Positions 23,275 to 35,300 are shown, numbered from the stretch's first letter. The stretch is 64,000 bases of DNA from Dyella sp. SG609 (GCF_012275375.1 NZ_JAAZQJ010000004.1:124001-188000), one strand, 5' to 3'. Notes: generated from the sequence alone by a model not told the origin. Made by a program: numbers and translations.

Positions 23275-24743
23275 GCCAGCGCCTCGATCAGTTGCTGCAC
23301 GGTATCGCCGACACGCAAAGTGCCGGCGATATCGTCGTTTCGGGCCTGGCGCTGGATTCGCGCCGCGTGCGCGCGGGCGAGGCCTTCTTCGCGCTGCGCG
23401 GCACGCGTGGCCACGGCATCGAATTCGCCGCCGGCGCGGTGGCGCAGGGCGCGCGCGTGGTACTGGCCGAAGCGCCGGCCACGGCGGCGCCCGCGCTCGG
23501 CGTGCCGGTGCTCTGGATCGAGCGCCTGCACGCGCAGGTGGGCGAGATCGCCGCGCGCTTCTACGGCCGTCCGTCCGAAGCGCTGCAGGTGGTGGGCGTC
23601 ACCGGCACCAATGGCAAGACTTCCACCGTGCAGCTGATCGCGCAGGCGCTGCACCACCTGGGCCACAGCGCGGCCACCATCGGCACGCTCGGCGCCGGCC
23701 TGCACGGCCAGGTCGAGGAGGGCGAGCGCACCACGCCGGACGCCATCCACGTGCAGGAGCTGCTGGCTTCGTTCCGCGAGCAGGGCGCCACGCACGTGGC
23801 GATGGAAGTGTCCTCGCATGCGCTGGAGCAGGGCCGCGTCGGCGCGGTGAAATTCGGCACCGCGGTGTTCACCAATCTCACCCGCGACCATCTGGACTAC
23901 CACGGCAGCATGCAGGCCTATGGCGACGCCAAGGCCAAGCTGTTCGCCTGGCCCACGCTGACCCACGCGGCGATCAACGTGGACGACGCCTTCGGCCGCG
24001 AACTGCTGGGCCGCACGCCGGAGCACGTGCGCAAGCTGCGCATCAGCGCGGCCGGCGACCTGGCTTCGGATATCCGCGCAAGCAACATCCTGACCTCGGC
24101 CGAAGGCCTGCGTTTCGACCTGCACACGCCGTGGGGCTCGCGTGCGCTGCAGACGCACCTGATCGGCCGCTTCAACGTCGACAACCTGCTCGCCGTGGTG
24201 GCGGTGCTGGGTGCGCTGGGCGAATCGTTCGAGCGCATCGTCGAGGCGGTGTCGGCGCTGCATCCGGTCAACGGCCGCATGAGCCGCCTCGGCGGCCAGC
24301 ATGGCCTGCCGCTGGTGGTGGTGGACTACGCGCACACGCCGGACGCCCTGGAGCAATCGCTGCACGCCGTGCGCGCGCATTGCGAAGGGCGGCTGATCTG
24401 CGTGTTCGGCTGCGGCGGCGAGCGCGACGCCGGCAAGCGTCCGCTGATGGGCGCGATCGCCGAGCGGCTGGCCGACGTGGCGATCATCACCGACGACAAC
24501 CCGCGCGGCGAAGACGGCGACGCCATCGTGGCGCAGATCGTGGCGGGCCTGGCGCATCCGGACGCCGCGCGCGTGCAGCGCAACCGCGCGCTGGCGATTA
24601 CCGAAGCGCTGCAGCTGGCCCGGTCCGGCGACGTGGTGCTGATCGCCGGCAAGGGCCACGAAACCTATCAGGAGGGCGCGCACGGCAAGCGCCCGTTCGA
24701 CGATCTTGCAGTCGCCCGTGCTGCATTGGAGCTGCACGCATGA
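23271..24743 (+). CDS. murE: MurE: UDP-MurNAc-L-Ala-D-Glu:meso-DAP ligase
   Basis: 490 aa. Mur ligase with P-loop TGTNGKT (111-117). The DNPR motif at 409-412 selects meso-diaminopimelate rather than lysine, so the wall is of the Gram-negative DAP type. The KGHE segment lies near the C-terminus. It adds the third residue of the stem peptide in the cytoplasm. 4-nt overlaps with ftsI and murF. Its substrate supply is interesting because murD is missing from the cluster. Confidence 0.98.
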   Translation: MSQRLDQLLHGIADTQSAGDIVVSGLALDSRRVRAGEAFFALRGTRGHGIEFAAGAVAQGARVVLAEAPATAAPALGVPVLWIERLHAQVGEIAARFYGRPSEALQVVGVTGTNGKTSTVQLIAQALHHLGHSAATIGTLGAGLHGQVEEGERTTPDAIHVQELLASFREQGATHVAMEVSSHALEQGRVGAVKFGTAVFTNLTRDHLDYHGSMQAYGDAKAKLFAWPTLTHAAINVDDAFGRELLGRTPEHVRKLRISAAGDLASDIRASNILTSAEGLRFDLHTPWGSRALQTHLIGRFNVDNLLAVVAVLGALGESFERIVEAVSALHPVNGRMSRLGGQHGLPLVVVDYAHTPDALEQSLHAVRAHCEGRLICVFGCGGERDAGKRPLMGAIAERLADVAIITDDNPRGEDGDAIVAQIVAGLAHPDAARVQRNRALAITEALQLARSGDVVLIAGKGHETYQEGAHGKRPFDDLAVARAALELHA

Positions 24744-26107
24744 TGCGTTTGTCCGCCATCGCCCTGTGGACCCGCGGGCACCTGCACGGTGCCGACGTGG
24801 AAGTCCTGGGCGTGGGCATCGATACCCGCAAGCTGCGCGCGGGCGACCTGTTCGTCGCGATCGAGGGCGAGCGCGTGGACGGCCACGATTTCCTGGCGCA
24901 GGCCGCTGCCGCCGGCGCGGTCGCCGCGCTGGTGGAACGCCGCGTCGATGCGCCGATCGCCCAGGTGGTGGTGAACAACACGGAGCTGGCGCTCGGCGAC
25001 CTGGCCAGCGCGGTGCGCGCGCAGAGCAATGTGCGCGTGGTGGGCATCACCGGCTCCAACGGCAAGACCACGGTGAAGACGCTGACCGCGTCGATCCTGT
25101 CGCGCCACGGCCGCACCCACGTCAACGCCGGCAACTACAACAACGAGCTGGGCCTGCCGCTGACCTTGCTGGCGATGCCGCAGGACACCGAATACGCCGT
25201 GCTGGAAATGGGCGCGGGCAAGCCGGGCGACATCGCCTATCTCGCCGCCATCGCGCGGCCGGATATCGGCATCGTCAACACGGTGGCGCCGGCGCACCTG
25301 GAGCGCATGGGCAGCGTGGAAGGCGTGGCCGAGACCAAGGGCGCGCTGTACCAGGCGCTGCCGGCCGACGGCGTGGCGGTGATCAATGCCGACGACGCCT
25401 TCGCCAAGTTCTTCGAAGGCCTGGCCACCGGCCGCCGCCAGCTGCGCTTCGGCCTGGATCATCCGGCCGAGGTGGTGGCCGAGATCCTGGAGCAGCGCGT
25501 GGACGGCTCGCGCTTCGTGCTGGCCACGCCGGCCGGCGACGCCGAAGTGAACCTGCCGCTGGCCGGCCGCCACAACATCGCCAATGCGCTGGCGGCGGCT
25601 TCGCTGGCGCTGGCGCTGGACGTACCGCTGGCCACGATCGTCGATGGCCTGGAGCAGGTGCCCGGCGTCGCCGGCCGCCTGAAGCTGGAGCGCATGCCGG
25701 GCGGCTGGACCCTGATCGACGACAGCTACAACGCCAACCCCGGGTCGGTCGGCGCGGCCATCGACACGCTGGCGCTGGCCGACGGCGAGCGCTGGCTGGT
25801 GCTCGGCGACATGGCGGAACTGGGTCCGGACGCGAAGGCGCTGCACGCCGGCATCGGCACGCGCGCCCGCGAGCGCGGCATCCAGCGGCTGTTCGCGGTC
25901 GGCCCGCTCGGCGCCGCCACCGTGGCCGCGTTCGGCGCCCACGGCGAACACCACGCGGACAAGGCCGCGCTGGTGGCTTCGCTGCAGCAACACCTACACG
26001 GCGGCGTGACCTGCCTGGTCAAGGGCTCGCGTTCGGCGGGCATGGAACAGGTGGTGGCCGCGCTTCGCAATGCACAACCGAAGGAGGGCGCATCCGATGC
26101 TGCTTGA
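24740..26107 (+). CDS. murF: MurF: D-Ala-D-Ala-adding ligase
   Basis: 455 aa from the ATG at 24740 (a second ATG follows at 24743). P-loop TGSNGKT at 104-110. The [10 protein letters not shown] motif near 333-342 and GDMAELG are typical of MurF. It completes the UDP-MurNAc-pentapeptide. Its 3' end overlaps the mraY start by 11 nt. Confidence 0.97.
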   Translation: MMRLSAIALWTRGHLHGADVEVLGVGIDTRKLRAGDLFVAIEGERVDGHDFLAQAAAAGAVAALVERRVDAPIAQVVVNNTELALGDLASAVRAQSNVRVVGITGSNGKTTVKTLTASILSRHGRTHVNAGNYNNELGLPLTLLAMPQDTEYAVLEMGAGKPGDIAYLAAIARPDIGIVNTVAPAHLERMGSVEGVAETKGALYQALPADGVAVINADDAFAKFFEGLATGRRQLRFGLDHPAEVVAEILEQRVDGSRFVLATPAGDAEVNLPLAGRHNIANALAAASLALALDVPLATIVDGLEQVPGVAGRLKLERMPGGWTLIDDSYNANPGSVGAAIDTLALADGERWLVLGDMAELGPDAKALHAGIGTRARERGIQRLFAVGPLGAATVAAFGAHGEHHADKAALVASLQQHLHGGVTCLVKGSRSAGMEQVVAALRNAQPKEGASDAA

Positions 26108-27308
26108 ACTCGCAGACTGGATGGCCCGCCACTTCACGGCGCTGCATCTGTTCCAGTACATCACCTTCCGCACCATCATGGCCGCGCTCACCGCCCTGGC
26201 CATGTCGCTGCTGTTCGGCCCCGCGCTGATCCGCAAGCTGGCCGCGCTGAAGGCGGGGCAGGTGGTGCGCAAGGACGGCCCGCAGACGCATCTGTCCAAG
26301 GCCGGCACGCCGACCATGGGCGGCGTGATGATCCTGCTCGCGGTGGCTATCGCCACCTTGCTGTGGGCGGACCTGCACAACCGCTACGTCTGGGTGGTGC
26401 TGGCCGTGCTGCTCAGCTTCGGCGTGATCGGCTTCTACGACGACTACAAGAAGCTGGTGCTGAAGGACAGCCGCGGCCTGGCCTCGCGCTGGAAGTATTT
26501 CTGGCAATCGGTATTCGGCCTGATCGCCGCGCTGTTCCTGTACTTCACCGCGCCCACCACGCCGCCGCCCTGCGTGCGCCCGGCCGTGCAGGCGGTGGTG
26601 CAGCACGTGGAGACCACCGCTACCGCGCTGGACAGCCGCCTCACCCTGGAGCCGCCGGCCAATGCCGCGCCGGTATGCATCAAGGAAGTGGCCGAGACCG
26701 CGCTGTTCGTGCCGCTGTTCAAGCAGGTGGCGGTGCCGCTGGGCCTGTTCTTCGTGGTGCTGACCTATTTCATGATCGTGGGCTTCTCCAACGCGGTGAA
26801 CCTCACCGACGGCCTGGACGGCCTGGCGATCATGCCCACCGTGCTGGTGTCGGGTGCGCTCGGCGTGTTCGCTTACCTTGCGGGCAACCGCGTGTTCTCC
26901 GAATACCTGGGCATTCCCTCGATTCCCGGCGCCGGCGAGCTGGCCATCATCTGCGGCGCGCTGTCCGGCGCGGGCCTGGGCTTCCTGTGGTTCAACACCT
27001 ATCCCGCCCAGGTCTTCATGGGCGACGTCGGCGCGCTGGCCATCGGCGCGGCGCTGGCCGCGATCGCCGTGATCGTGCGCCAGGAGATCGTGCTGCTGAT
27101 CATGGGCGGCGTGTTCGTGATGGAGACCGTGTCGGTGATGCTGCAGGTGGCGAGCTTCAAGCTCACCGGCAAGCGCATCTTCCGCATGGCGCCGATCCAT
27201 CACCATTTCGAATTGAAGGGCTGGCCCGAGCCGCGGGTGATCGTGCGCTTCTGGATCATCAGCGTCGTGCTGGTGCTGATCGGCCTCGCCACGTTGAAGG
27301 TGCGCTGA
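26097..27308 (+). CDS. mraY: MraY: phospho-MurNAc-pentapeptide translocase with an extra periplasmic loop
   Basis: 403 aa from the ATG at 26097 (AAGGAGG upstream, inside murF). E. coli MraY has 360 aa. It makes lipid I on undecaprenyl phosphate. Catalytic motifs are intact: GFYDDYKK (Asp115, Asp116), [10 protein letters not shown], and [15 protein letters not shown] near the C-terminus. The extra length is an insertion at about 152-200, between TM4 and TM5, predicted periplasmic. It carries Cys159 and Cys194, which could form a disulfide. The stop overlaps the ftsW start (TGATG), with no murD between. Confidence 0.97.
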   Translation: MLLELADWMARHFTALHLFQYITFRTIMAALTALAMSLLFGPALIRKLAALKAGQVVRKDGPQTHLSKAGTPTMGGVMILLAVAIATLLWADLHNRYVWVVLAVLLSFGVIGFYDDYKKLVLKDSRGLASRWKYFWQSVFGLIAALFLYFTAPTTPPPCVRPAVQAVVQHVETTATALDSRLTLEPPANAAPVCIKEVAETALFVPLFKQVAVPLGLFFVVLTYFMIVGFSNAVNLTDGLDGLAIMPTVLVSGALGVFAYLAGNRVFSEYLGIPSIPGAGELAIICGALSGAGLGFLWFNTYPAQVFMGDVGALAIGAALAAIAVIVRQEIVLLIMGGVFVMETVSVMLQVASFKLTGKRIFRMAPIHHHFELKGWPEPRVIVRFWIISVVLVLIGLATLKVR

Positions 27309-28537
27309 TGCTATTCGACGCCACCCAGGCCAAACGCCGGCAAGGTCCGCAGGGCAGCTTCGATCTGCCGCTGCTGATCGCGCTCGTCGGCCTGGCCTGC
27401 GTCGGGCTGGTGATGATCACCTCCAGCTCGATCGCGGTGGCGGACAGCCAGCACCTGGGTGCGTTCTATTTCCTCAAGAAGCACCTGATGTTCCTGGGGC
27501 TGGGCATGGTGCTGGCCGGCGCGGCCATGCGCACCGAGCTGAAGGTGCTGGAGAAGCACAGCTTCCTGCTGTTGCTGCTGGCCTTCATCCTGCTGCTGGC
27601 GGTGTTCCTGCCGTTCCTGGGCATGCGCCTGAACGGCGCGCGGCGCTGGCTCAACCTGATCGTCACCAGCTTCCAGCCGGTGGAAGCGGTGAAGCTGATC
27701 CTGGTGGTCTATATCGCCAGCTACCTGGTGCGCCACCGCGAAAGCGTGGAAACGCGCTTCCTCGGCCTGCTCAAGCCCATCATGGTGGCCGGCCTGATGG
27801 TCGTGCTGCTGCTGCTGCAGCCGGACTTCGGCTCGGCCATGCTGGTGATCTCGGTGACCATCGCCATGGTGTGGCTGGGTGGCGCGCGGCCGATCTTCCT
27901 GTTCGGCATGGGCCTGCCGCTGATGCCGCTGCTGGCGATCGCGGCGACCAGCGAAAGCTATCGCATGAAGCGCCTCACCTCGTTCATGGATCCGTGGAAG
28001 GACCCGTTCAACGACGGCTTCCAGCTGACCCAGTCGCTGATGGCGATCGGCCGCGGCGAATGGACCGGGGTGGGCCTGGGTTCGAGCGTGCTGAAACTCT
28101 CCTACCTGCCGGAAGCGCATACCGACTTCATCTTCGCGGTGATCTCCGAGGAGCTGGGCCTGGCCGGCATCCTCGGCGTGATGAGCCTGTTCGCGCTGGC
28201 CGTCGGCCGCGGTCTGTACCTGGGCCTGAAGGGCGTGGAGCTGGGCCAGCGCTTCGCCGGCTACGTGGCCTTCGGCATCTCGCTGATGATCGGCCTGCAG
28301 ACCATGGTGTCGATCGGAGTGAATCTCGGCGCGCTGCCGACCAAGGGCCTGACCCTGCCGCTGATCAGCTACGGCGGCTCGTCAATGGTGCTGACCTGCG
28401 CCATGGCCGGCGTGCTGCTGCGCGCCACCTACGAGATCAACCGCGCGATCGACGCGCGCCAGATGGCTACGCGCGTGCCGGCGCTGGCGGTGGCCGACGC
28501 CAGCGCGGCCACGGCGCGCGAGGCGGTGACCGCATGA
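27308..28537 (+). CDS. ftsW: FtsW: septal peptidoglycan glycosyltransferase (SEDS)
   Basis: 409 aa with about ten TM helices. SEDS motifs present: [16 protein letters not shown], the [15 protein letters not shown] segment that carries the essential Asp, and [11 protein letters not shown]. It polymerises lipid II at the septum with FtsI. The start overlaps mraY by 1 nt and the end overlaps murG by 4 nt. Confidence 0.98.
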   Translation: MLFDATQAKRRQGPQGSFDLPLLIALVGLACVGLVMITSSSIAVADSQHLGAFYFLKKHLMFLGLGMVLAGAAMRTELKVLEKHSFLLLLLAFILLLAVFLPFLGMRLNGARRWLNLIVTSFQPVEAVKLILVVYIASYLVRHRESVETRFLGLLKPIMVAGLMVVLLLLQPDFGSAMLVISVTIAMVWLGGARPIFLFGMGLPLMPLLAIAATSESYRMKRLTSFMDPWKDPFNDGFQLTQSLMAIGRGEWTGVGLGSSVLKLSYLPEAHTDFIFAVISEELGLAGILGVMSLFALAVGRGLYLGLKGVELGQRFAGYVAFGISLMIGLQTMVSIGVNLGALPTKGLTLPLISYGGSSMVLTCAMAGVLLRATYEINRAIDARQMATRVPALAVADASAATAREAVTA

Positions 28538-29610
28538 GCGCGGGCAACGCACCCGTGCTGATCATGGCCGGCGGCACCGGCGGCCATATCTTCCCCGGCC
28601 TGGCCGTGGCCGAGACGCTGCGCGCGCAGGGTGTGCCGGTGGTGTGGCTGGGCGCGGACGGCGGCATGGAAACCAAGGTAGTGCCGGCGCACGGCGTGCC
28701 GCTGCGCACCGTGCCGGTCGGCGGCCTGCGCGGCAAGGGCCTGAAGACCCGCGTGCTGGCGCCACTGATGCTGGCGCGCGCGCTGCTCGCCTCGCTGCGC
28801 GTGGTCGGCGCGGTGAAGCCGCGCAGCGTGCTGTCGATGGGCGGCTATGTGGCCGGCCCCGGCGGCATCGCCGCGTGGCTGCTGCGCAAGCCGCTGCTGG
28901 TGCACGAACAGAACGGCGTGGCCGGCTTCACCAACCGCAAGCTCGCCACGCACGCGGCACGTGTGCTGGTGGGTTTCAGCGGCACGCTGCCGGGCGCGGA
29001 GTGGGTGGGCAATCCGGTGCGCGCCACCATCGCGGCGCTGCAGGCCCCGGAGGCGCGCATGGCCGGCCGCGACGGCAGGCCGCGCCTGCTGGTGCTCGGC
29101 GGCAGCCTCGGTGCGCGCGCCCTGAACCTGGCGCTGCCGCAGGCGCTGGCGCAACTGCCGCTGGCGGCCCGCCCCGAGGTGCTGCACCAGTGCGGCAACC
29201 GCGGCATCGACGAAGCGCGCGAGGCCTATGCCAAGGCCGGCGTCGACGCGCAGATCGTGCCGTTCATCGAAGACATGGCCGGCGCCTACGCCTGGGCCGA
29301 CCTGGCCGTGTGCCGCGCGGGCGCGCTGACCGTGGCCGAGCTCACCGCCGCCGGCCTCGGCGCCGTGCTGGTGCCTTTCCCTCATGCGGTGGACGACCAC
29401 CAGACCCGCAACGCCGAGGCCCTGGTGGCCGCCGGCGCCGCCGAAGTCGTACAGGAACGAGATTTGGACGTACAGCAGTTTGCCCAGCGCCTGGATGCGC
29501 TGTTGAACGATCGCGCGCGCACCGTGGCCATGGCCGCCGCCGCGCGCTCCCTGGCCAAGCCCGACGCCGCCGCGGCGATCGCGCGCGCCTGCCTGGAGGT
29601 GCGCGCATGA
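28534..29610 (+). CDS. murG: MurG: lipid II synthase (GlcNAc transferase)
   Basis: 358 aa. GT-B fold with [10 protein letters not shown] at 13-22, [23 protein letters not shown] and the acceptor/donor loop [11 protein letters not shown]. It transfers GlcNAc to lipid I at the inner face of the membrane. 4-nt overlaps with ftsW and murC. Confidence 0.98.
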   Translation: MSAGNAPVLIMAGGTGGHIFPGLAVAETLRAQGVPVVWLGADGGMETKVVPAHGVPLRTVPVGGLRGKGLKTRVLAPLMLARALLASLRVVGAVKPRSVLSMGGYVAGPGGIAAWLLRKPLLVHEQNGVAGFTNRKLATHAARVLVGFSGTLPGAEWVGNPVRATIAALQAPEARMAGRDGRPRLLVLGGSLGARALNLALPQALAQLPLAARPEVLHQCGNRGIDEAREAYAKAGVDAQIVPFIEDMAGAYAWADLAVCRAGALTVAELTAAGLGAVLVPFPHAVDDHQTRNAEALVAAGAAEVVQERDLDVQQFAQRLDALLNDRARTVAMAAAARSLAKPDAAAAIARACLEVRA

Positions 29611-31046
29611 CGCCCCGCCGCCTGCTGGCCCACGAAGACCTGATGACCACCTTCCGCCGCGTGCATTTCATCGGCATCGGCGGCGTGGGCATGAGCGGCA
29701 TCGCCGAAGTGCTGCACAACCTCGGCTACCAGGTGTCCGGTTCCGACAAGTCGAACTCGCCGACCGCCCAGCGCCTGGCCGCGCTGGGCATCGTGGTGCA
29801 CGTCGGCCACGCCGCCGAGCACATCGGCGATGCCGACGTGGTGGTCACCTCCAGCGCGATCCGCCAGGACAACCCCGAGCTGGTCGCCGCTCGCGCGGCG
29901 CGTATCCCGCTGGTGCCGCGCGCGGAGATGCTGGGCGAGCTCATGCGCTTCCGCCGCGGCGTGGCGATCGCCGGCACGCACGGCAAGACCACCACCACCA
30001 GCCTCACCGCCAGCGTGCTGGCCGAGGCCAACTACGACCCGACCTTCGTGATCGGCGGCCAGCTCAACGCGGCCGGCGCGAATGCGCGCCTGGGCACCGG
30101 CCAGTACATCGTGGCGGAAGCCGACGAGTCGGACGGCTCCTTCCTGATGCTGTCGCCGGTGGTGGCGGCGATCACCAATATCGACGCCGATCACCTGGAG
30201 AACTACCAGGGCGACTTCGCGCTGGTGAAGAAGGCCTTCGACGATTTCCTGCACCGCCTGCCGTTCTACGGCCTGGCCGTGCTGTGCGTGGACGATCCGG
30301 AAGTGGCCGCGCTGGCCAGGCGCACCACGCGCCGCGTGATGACCTACGGCATCGACTCGCCCGACGCCGACGTGCGCGCCAGCAACCTGACCCAGCACGG
30401 CTTCGAGATGCACTTCGACCTGTGGCTGCCCGGCCGCAACGAAGCGCTGCACGTGAAGCTCAACCTGCCGGGCCGCCACAACGTGCTCAACGCGCTGGCG
30501 GCCGCCACCATCGGCTGGCAGCTGGGCGTTGAAGCCGGCTCGATCGCGCGCGCGCTGGAGCAGTTCGAAGGCGTGGGCCGCCGTTTCCACCGCCGCGGCG
30601 AGATCGCGCTGGACAAGGGCACGGCGCTGCTGGTCGACGATTACGGCCACCATCCGCGCGAGCTGGCCGCGGTGTTCTCCGCCGTACGCGGCGGCTGGCC
30701 GGAACGCCGCCTGGTGGCGGCGTTCCAGCCGCACCGCTACAGCCGCACGCGCGACCTGCTGGACGACTTCGCCAATGTGCTGAGCGACGTCGACGTGCTG
30801 GTGCTGACCGACGTCTACCCGGCCGGCGAAGCACCGATCGCCGGCGCCGACGGCCGCGCCCTGGCGCGCGCGGTGCGCGCGCGCGGCAAGGTCGATCCGG
30901 TGCTGGTCGAGCATCCGCGCGAACTGAAAGAGACCCTGCCGGCGCTGCTGCGCGACGGCGACCTGTTGCTGCTGCTCGGCGCCGGCGATATCGGCGCGGC
31001 GGCGGTGGAGCTGGCTGCGGCCGGCAACCTGAGGAGCAAGAAGTGA
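29607..31046 (+). CDS. murC: MurC: UDP-MurNAc:L-alanine ligase
   Basis: 479 aa. [11 protein letters not shown] (21-31) is the UDP-binding start and GTHGKTTT (123-130) the P-loop. EADESDGSF and DDYGHHP are also conserved. It adds L-Ala to UDP-MurNAc. Overlaps murG and ddl. Confidence 0.98.
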   Translation: MTPRRLLAHEDLMTTFRRVHFIGIGGVGMSGIAEVLHNLGYQVSGSDKSNSPTAQRLAALGIVVHVGHAAEHIGDADVVVTSSAIRQDNPELVAARAARIPLVPRAEMLGELMRFRRGVAIAGTHGKTTTTSLTASVLAEANYDPTFVIGGQLNAAGANARLGTGQYIVAEADESDGSFLMLSPVVAAITNIDADHLENYQGDFALVKKAFDDFLHRLPFYGLAVLCVDDPEVAALARRTTRRVMTYGIDSPDADVRASNLTQHGFEMHFDLWLPGRNEALHVKLNLPGRHNVLNALAAATIGWQLGVEAGSIARALEQFEGVGRRFHRRGEIALDKGTALLVDDYGHHPRELAAVFSAVRGGWPERRLVAAFQPHRYSRTRDLLDDFANVLSDVDVLVLTDVYPAGEAPIAGADGRALARAVRARGKVDPVLVEHPRELKETLPALLRDGDLLLLLGAGDIGAAAVELAAAGNLRSKK

Positions 31047-31999
31047 CGGCGCAGAAGAAGGACGAGTCGAAGACGGTCAGGGACCCCGCGCAGTTCGGCC
31101 GCGTCGCCGTGGTGATGGGCGGCAGCTCGGCCGAGCGCGAGGTCTCGCTCAACTCCGGCGACGGCGTGCTGAAGGCGCTGCGCGCGCGCGGCGTCGACGC
31201 CGAGGCGATCGACGGCATCCCCGCGCTGCTGGATGCGGCGCGCGCCGGCCACTTCGCGCGCGTGTTCAACATCCTGCACGGCGGCGGCGGCGAGAACGGC
31301 GAGCTGCAGGGCGCGCTGCAGTCGCTGCGCATTCCGTTCACCGGTTCCGGCGTGCTCGGTTCCGCGCTGTCGCTGGACAAGATCCGCGCCAAGCTGGTGT
31401 GGCAGGCGCTGGGCCTGCCGACGCCGCGCTTCAAGGCGCTGCCGCGCGGCGCCGACGTGCATGCCGCGGCGCGCGAGATCGGCTTCCCGCTGATCGTGAA
31501 GCCGGCCTGGGAAGGCTCCAGTGTGGGCGTCACCCGCGTGTTCGAGGAGAAAGACCTGGACGCCGCGGTGGAGCTGGCGCAGCGCTATCCCGGCGACATG
31601 CTGATGGAAACGCTGATCGAGGGCGGCGAGTTCACCGTCGGCATTCTCGGCCGCGACGTGCTGCCCACCATCCAGATCGTGCCCAAGGGCGAGTACTACG
31701 ACTACAACGCCAAGTACATCGCCGAGGACACGCAGTACATCTGCCCCGGCCTGGAAGGCGAGGCCGAGCGCGAGATGCAGGCGCTGGCGCTGCGCGCGTT
31801 CGACGCGCTGGCCTGCGGCGGCTGGGGCCGCGTCGACGTGATGCGCGACCGCGACGGCCGCAACTGGCTGCTGGAGGTGAACACCGCCCCCGGCATGACT
31901 TCGCATTCGCTGGTGCCCAAGGCGGCCAAGGTAGTCGGCATCGACTACGAGACGCTGTGCTGGCGCGTGCTGGAAACGAGCTTCCGGGAGGGCGTGTGA
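31043..31999 (+). CDS. ddl: Ddl: D-alanine--D-alanine ligase
   Basis: 318 aa from a GTG at 31043 with GAGGAG about 7 nt upstream, overlapping the murC stop. ATP-grasp enzyme: [11 protein letters not shown] (26-36), HGGGGENG (79-86), [12 protein letters not shown], and [16 protein letters not shown] near the end. It supplies D-Ala-D-Ala for MurF. The end overlaps ftsQ. Confidence 0.97.
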   Translation: MTAQKKDESKTVRDPAQFGRVAVVMGGSSAEREVSLNSGDGVLKALRARGVDAEAIDGIPALLDAARAGHFARVFNILHGGGGENGELQGALQSLRIPFTGSGVLGSALSLDKIRAKLVWQALGLPTPRFKALPRGADVHAAAREIGFPLIVKPAWEGSSVGVTRVFEEKDLDAAVELAQRYPGDMLMETLIEGGEFTVGILGRDVLPTIQIVPKGEYYDYNAKYIAEDTQYICPGLEGEAEREMQALALRAFDALACGGWGRVDVMRDRDGRNWLLEVNTAPGMTSHSLVPKAAKVVGIDYETLCWRVLETSFREGV

Positions 32000-32739
32000 G
32001 GGGAGCGATTCGCCTCGTTGCCTGGTGTCTGGCCATCGCGCTCGTGGCGCTGCCGATCGTCGGCGTGCTGCGCGGATGGTTCGCGGCCAATCGCTGGCCG
32101 GTGACCCAGCTGACGGTGCAGGCCGAGTTCAAGCACGTGAGCGCGGACGCCATCCGCGCCACCGTGCTGCCGCGCCTGGGCAAGGGCTTCTTCGCGCTGG
32201 ACCTCGACGCGGTGCAGAAGGCCGTGGCCGCGCTGCCGTGGGTGGAGTCGGTGGAGGCGCGCAAGCGCTGGCCGGACACCCTGATCCTGCGCATCTACGA
32301 GCGCCAGCCGTTCGCGCGCTGGAACGACAAGCAGCTGATCAGCCGCCAGGGCCTGGTGTTCGACGCGCCCGGCGCCGACGGCTTCGACAGCCTGCCGCAG
32401 CTGCGCGGCCCCGATGCGCGCCTGGCCGAGGTGGTGAGCTTCTATGCCGAGACGCAGAAAGCGTTCGGCAGCACGCATCTGAAGATCACCGGCGTGTCGC
32501 TGACCGAGCGCGGCAGCTGGAGCCTCGGCACCTCCAGCGGCGCGCAGATCGTGCTCGGCGACCGCGACCAGGCCGGCCGCCGGCTGCGCCGCTTCCTCGA
32601 CGTCTACCCCCAATTGATGGCGAACCGTCCCGACGGTTTCGCCTACGCAGACCTTCGCTATACCAACGGATTCGCCGTGCGCTGGCCGCAGACGCAAGTA
32701 CCGGCCGCCGTCACCACCAAAGGCACGCCCAGCACATGA
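31996..32739 (+). CDS. ftsQ: FtsQ: divisome scaffold with POTRA domain
   Basis: 247 aa from the GTG at 31996, which overlaps the ddl stop. The open frame continues upstream inside ddl, but the TM helix (~5-27) begins here. POTRA domain about 38-108 ([30 protein letters not shown] split across it), then the FtsQ beta domain. It recruits FtsL/FtsB. The end overlaps ftsA. Confidence 0.95.
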   Translation: MRGAIRLVAWCLAIALVALPIVGVLRGWFAANRWPVTQLTVQAEFKHVSADAIRATVLPRLGKGFFALDLDAVQKAVAALPWVESVEARKRWPDTLILRIYERQPFARWNDKQLISRQGLVFDAPGADGFDSLPQLRGPDARLAEVVSFYAETQKAFGSTHLKITGVSLTERGSWSLGTSSGAQIVLGDRDQAGRRLRRFLDVYPQLMANRPDGFAYADLRYTNGFAVRWPQTQVPAAVTTKGTPST

Positions 32740-33968
32740 AAACCCGCAACGACAAGCAACTGGTCGTCGGCCTCGACATCGGCACCTCGAAAGTGGTGGC
32801 GATCGTGGGCGAGTACGAGCCGGGCGAGCCGATCGAAGTGATCGGCATCGGCACGCATGTGTCGCGCGGGCTCAAGCGCGGCTCGGTGGTGGATATCGAA
32901 TCGACCGTGCACTCGATCCAGCGCGCGGTGGAAGAGGCCGAGCTGATGGCCGGCTGCGATATCCGCTCGGTCTACGCCTCGATCTCCGGCAGCCACCTGG
33001 AAACCAGGAACTCGCACGGCACCGCCGCCATCCGCGACCGCGAAGTGACCTCCGGCGACCTGGAACAGGTGCTCGAAGCCGCCAGCGCGGTAGCGATCCC
33101 GGCCGACCGCAAGGTTCTCTACAAGGAGTCGCAGGAGTACCGCATCGACGGCCAGGACGGCATCCGCTCGCCGGTGGGCATGAGCGGCGTGCGCCTGGAG
33201 GCGAGCGTGCACCTGGTGACCGGCGCGGCCGCGGCGGTGCAGAACATCAGCAAGTGCATCCAGCGCTGCGGCCTGAGCGTGGACGAGCTGGTGCCCTCCT
33301 CGGTGGCCAGCGCCAAGTCGGTGCTGACCGACGACGAGCGCGAGCTGGGCGTGTGCCTGGTCGACATCGGCGCGGGCACCACCGACATCGCCATCTATAC
33401 GCAGGGCTCGATCCGCTACACCAAGTCGCTGCCGGTGGGCGGCGACCAGGTCACCAACGACATCGCCTACGGCGTGCACACGCCGACCGCGCATGCCGAG
33501 GAGATCAAGATCAAGTACGCCTGCGCGCTGGCCCAGCTGGCGCACGCCGAGGAAACCATCCAGGTGCCCAGCGTGGGCGACCGCCCGCCGCGCCGCCTGG
33601 CCCGCCAGTCGCTCGCGCAGAGCGTGCAGGCGCGCTACGAGGAAATCTTCGAGATGGTGCAGGACGAGCTGCGCCGCTCCGGCTACGAAAGCCTGGTGGC
33701 GGCCGGCGTGGTGCTGACCGGCGGCGCCTCGCGCATGGAAGGCGCGCTGGAGCTGGCCGAGGAGATCTTCCACAAGATGGTGCGCATCGGCGTGCCGCAG
33801 CACGTCAGCGGCCTGGGCGAAGTGGTCACCAACCCGCTGCATTCCACCGGCGTGGGCCTGCTGCTGCACGGCGCGCGCGCCGGCGGCATGCGCGCGGGCG
33901 GTTCCTCCGGCGGCAGCGTGGGCGGGCTGGTCGATCGCCTGCGCGGCTGGCTGGCGAAGAATTTCTGA
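32736..33968 (+). CDS. ftsA: FtsA: actin-like membrane tether of FtsZ
   Basis: 410 aa. Actin-fold ATPase: phosphate-1 loop VGLDIGTSKV (11-20), the 1C-domain insertion, CLVDIGAGTTDIA and GVVLTGGASRMEG. The C-terminus (VDRLRGWLAKNF) is the amphipathic membrane-binding helix. It anchors FtsZ to the membrane. It starts inside the end of ftsQ and is 153 nt from ftsZ. A GC-rich hairpin lies just after its stop. Confidence 0.98.
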   Translation: MKTRNDKQLVVGLDIGTSKVVAIVGEYEPGEPIEVIGIGTHVSRGLKRGSVVDIESTVHSIQRAVEEAELMAGCDIRSVYASISGSHLETRNSHGTAAIRDREVTSGDLEQVLEAASAVAIPADRKVLYKESQEYRIDGQDGIRSPVGMSGVRLEASVHLVTGAAAAVQNISKCIQRCGLSVDELVPSSVASAKSVLTDDERELGVCLVDIGAGTTDIAIYTQGSIRYTKSLPVGGDQVTNDIAYGVHTPTAHAEEIKIKYACALAQLAHAEETIQVPSVGDRPPRRLARQSLAQSVQARYEEIFEMVQDELRRSGYESLVAAGVVLTGGASRMEGALELAEEIFHKMVRIGVPQHVSGLGEVVTNPLHSTGVGLLLHGARAGGMRAGGSSGGSVGGLVDRLRGWLAKNF

Positions 33969-34121
33969 GCCGGCGGGCCGCAAGGCCCGGCAGCTCGAAG
34001 CGATATCGGCGGCGCAGGACGCGCAGCCGCGGGCGACGGGAAGTCGCCCACCACTCGCGAGACCGCAAGGAGCGGAACCCGCGGGTTACAACGACAACGA
34101 AAGCTCTACGGAGGACGGGAA

Positions 34122-35300
34122 ATGTTTGAACTGGTCGAAAAACTCGCACCGAACGCAGTCATCAAGGTCATCGGCGTGGGCGGTGGCGGCGGCAACGCCG
34201 TGGCCCACATGCTGGGCGCCAACATCGAAGGCGTCGAATTCGTCGTGGCGAACACCGATTCGCAGGCGATGAAGACTTGCGGTTCGCGTACCCACCTGCA
34301 GCTCGGCGCCAACGTCACCAAGGGCCTGGGCGCGGGCGCCAACCCCGAAGTGGGCCGCCAGGCCGCCCTGGAAGACCGCGAGCGCATCGAGGAAATGCTC
34401 GAAGGCGCGGACATGGTCTTCATCACCGCCGGCATGGGCGGCGGCACCGGCACCGGCGCGGCGCCGGTCGTTGCCCAGCTGGCCAAGGAAAAGGGCATCC
34501 TGACCGTGGCCGTGGTCACCAAGCCGTTTCCCTTCGAAGGCCGCCGCCGCATGCAGGTGGCGATGAAGGGCATCGAGGACCTGTCGCAGCACGTCGACTC
34601 GCTGATCACCGTGCCGAACGAGAAGCTGCTGTCGGTGCTCGGCCGCGAAGTCACCCTGCTGAACGCCTTCAAGGCCGCCAATGACGTGCTGCTGGGCGCG
34701 GTGCAGGGCATCGCCGACCTGATCACGGCCCCGGGCCTGATCAACGTCGACTTTGCCGACGTGCGCACCGTGATGTCCGAAATGGGCATGGCGATGATGG
34801 GCTCGGGCACCGCCCGCGGCGACGACCGCGCGCAGGCCGCCGCCGAGGCCGCCATCAACAACCCGCTGCTGGAAGACGTCAACCTCAACGGCGCCTGCGG
34901 CATCCTGGTCAACGTCACCGCCGGTCCGAACCTGACCATGCGGGAGTTCGACGAGATCGGCCGCGTGATCCACGACTTCGCCAGCGAAGACGCCACCGTG
35001 GTGATCGGCACCTCGCTCGACCCGGAAATGCAGGACGACGTCCGCGTCACCGTGGTGGCCACGGGCCTGAACCGCGCCGCGGCCGTGCGCCAGCCGCAGC
35101 GTCCGCAGGTGACCCAGCAGGTGGAGATGCGCCAGCGTCCGCGCCCGGTGGTGCTGCGCACCGGCACCGGCAACGAAGTGGTGGACTACGCCCAGCCCGA
35201 CGTCGTGGCCAGCCGCAGCGACGCTGCCCCGGCCAAGGGCGCCGACCCGAGCTTCGACTACCTGGACATCCCTGCCTTCCTGCGCCGCCAGGCGGACTGA
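34122..35300 (+). CDS. ftsZ: FtsZ: tubulin-like division GTPase
   Basis: 392 aa. GTP-binding GGGTGTG at 106-112. NLDFADV-type T7 region reads [12 protein letters not shown] disordered linker (about 315-375) leads to the conserved C-terminal peptide [13 protein letters not shown], which binds FtsA and ZipA. GGAGG lies about 8 nt before the ATG. It forms the Z-ring. Spaced by 153 nt from ftsA, so extra promoters are possible. Confidence 0.99.
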   Translation: MFELVEKLAPNAVIKVIGVGGGGGNAVAHMLGANIEGVEFVVANTDSQAMKTCGSRTHLQLGANVTKGLGAGANPEVGRQAALEDRERIEEMLEGADMVFITAGMGGGTGTGAAPVVAQLAKEKGILTVAVVTKPFPFEGRRRMQVAMKGIEDLSQHVDSLITVPNEKLLSVLGREVTLLNAFKAANDVLLGAVQGIADLITAPGLINVDFADVRTVMSEMGMAMMGSGTARGDDRAQAAAEAAINNPLLEDVNLNGACGILVNVTAGPNLTMREFDEIGRVIHDFASEDATVVIGTSLDPEMQDDVRVTVVATGLNRAAAVRQPQRPQVTQQVEMRQRPRPVVLRTGTGNEVVDYAQPDVVASRSDAAPAKGADPSFDYLDIPAFLRRQAD

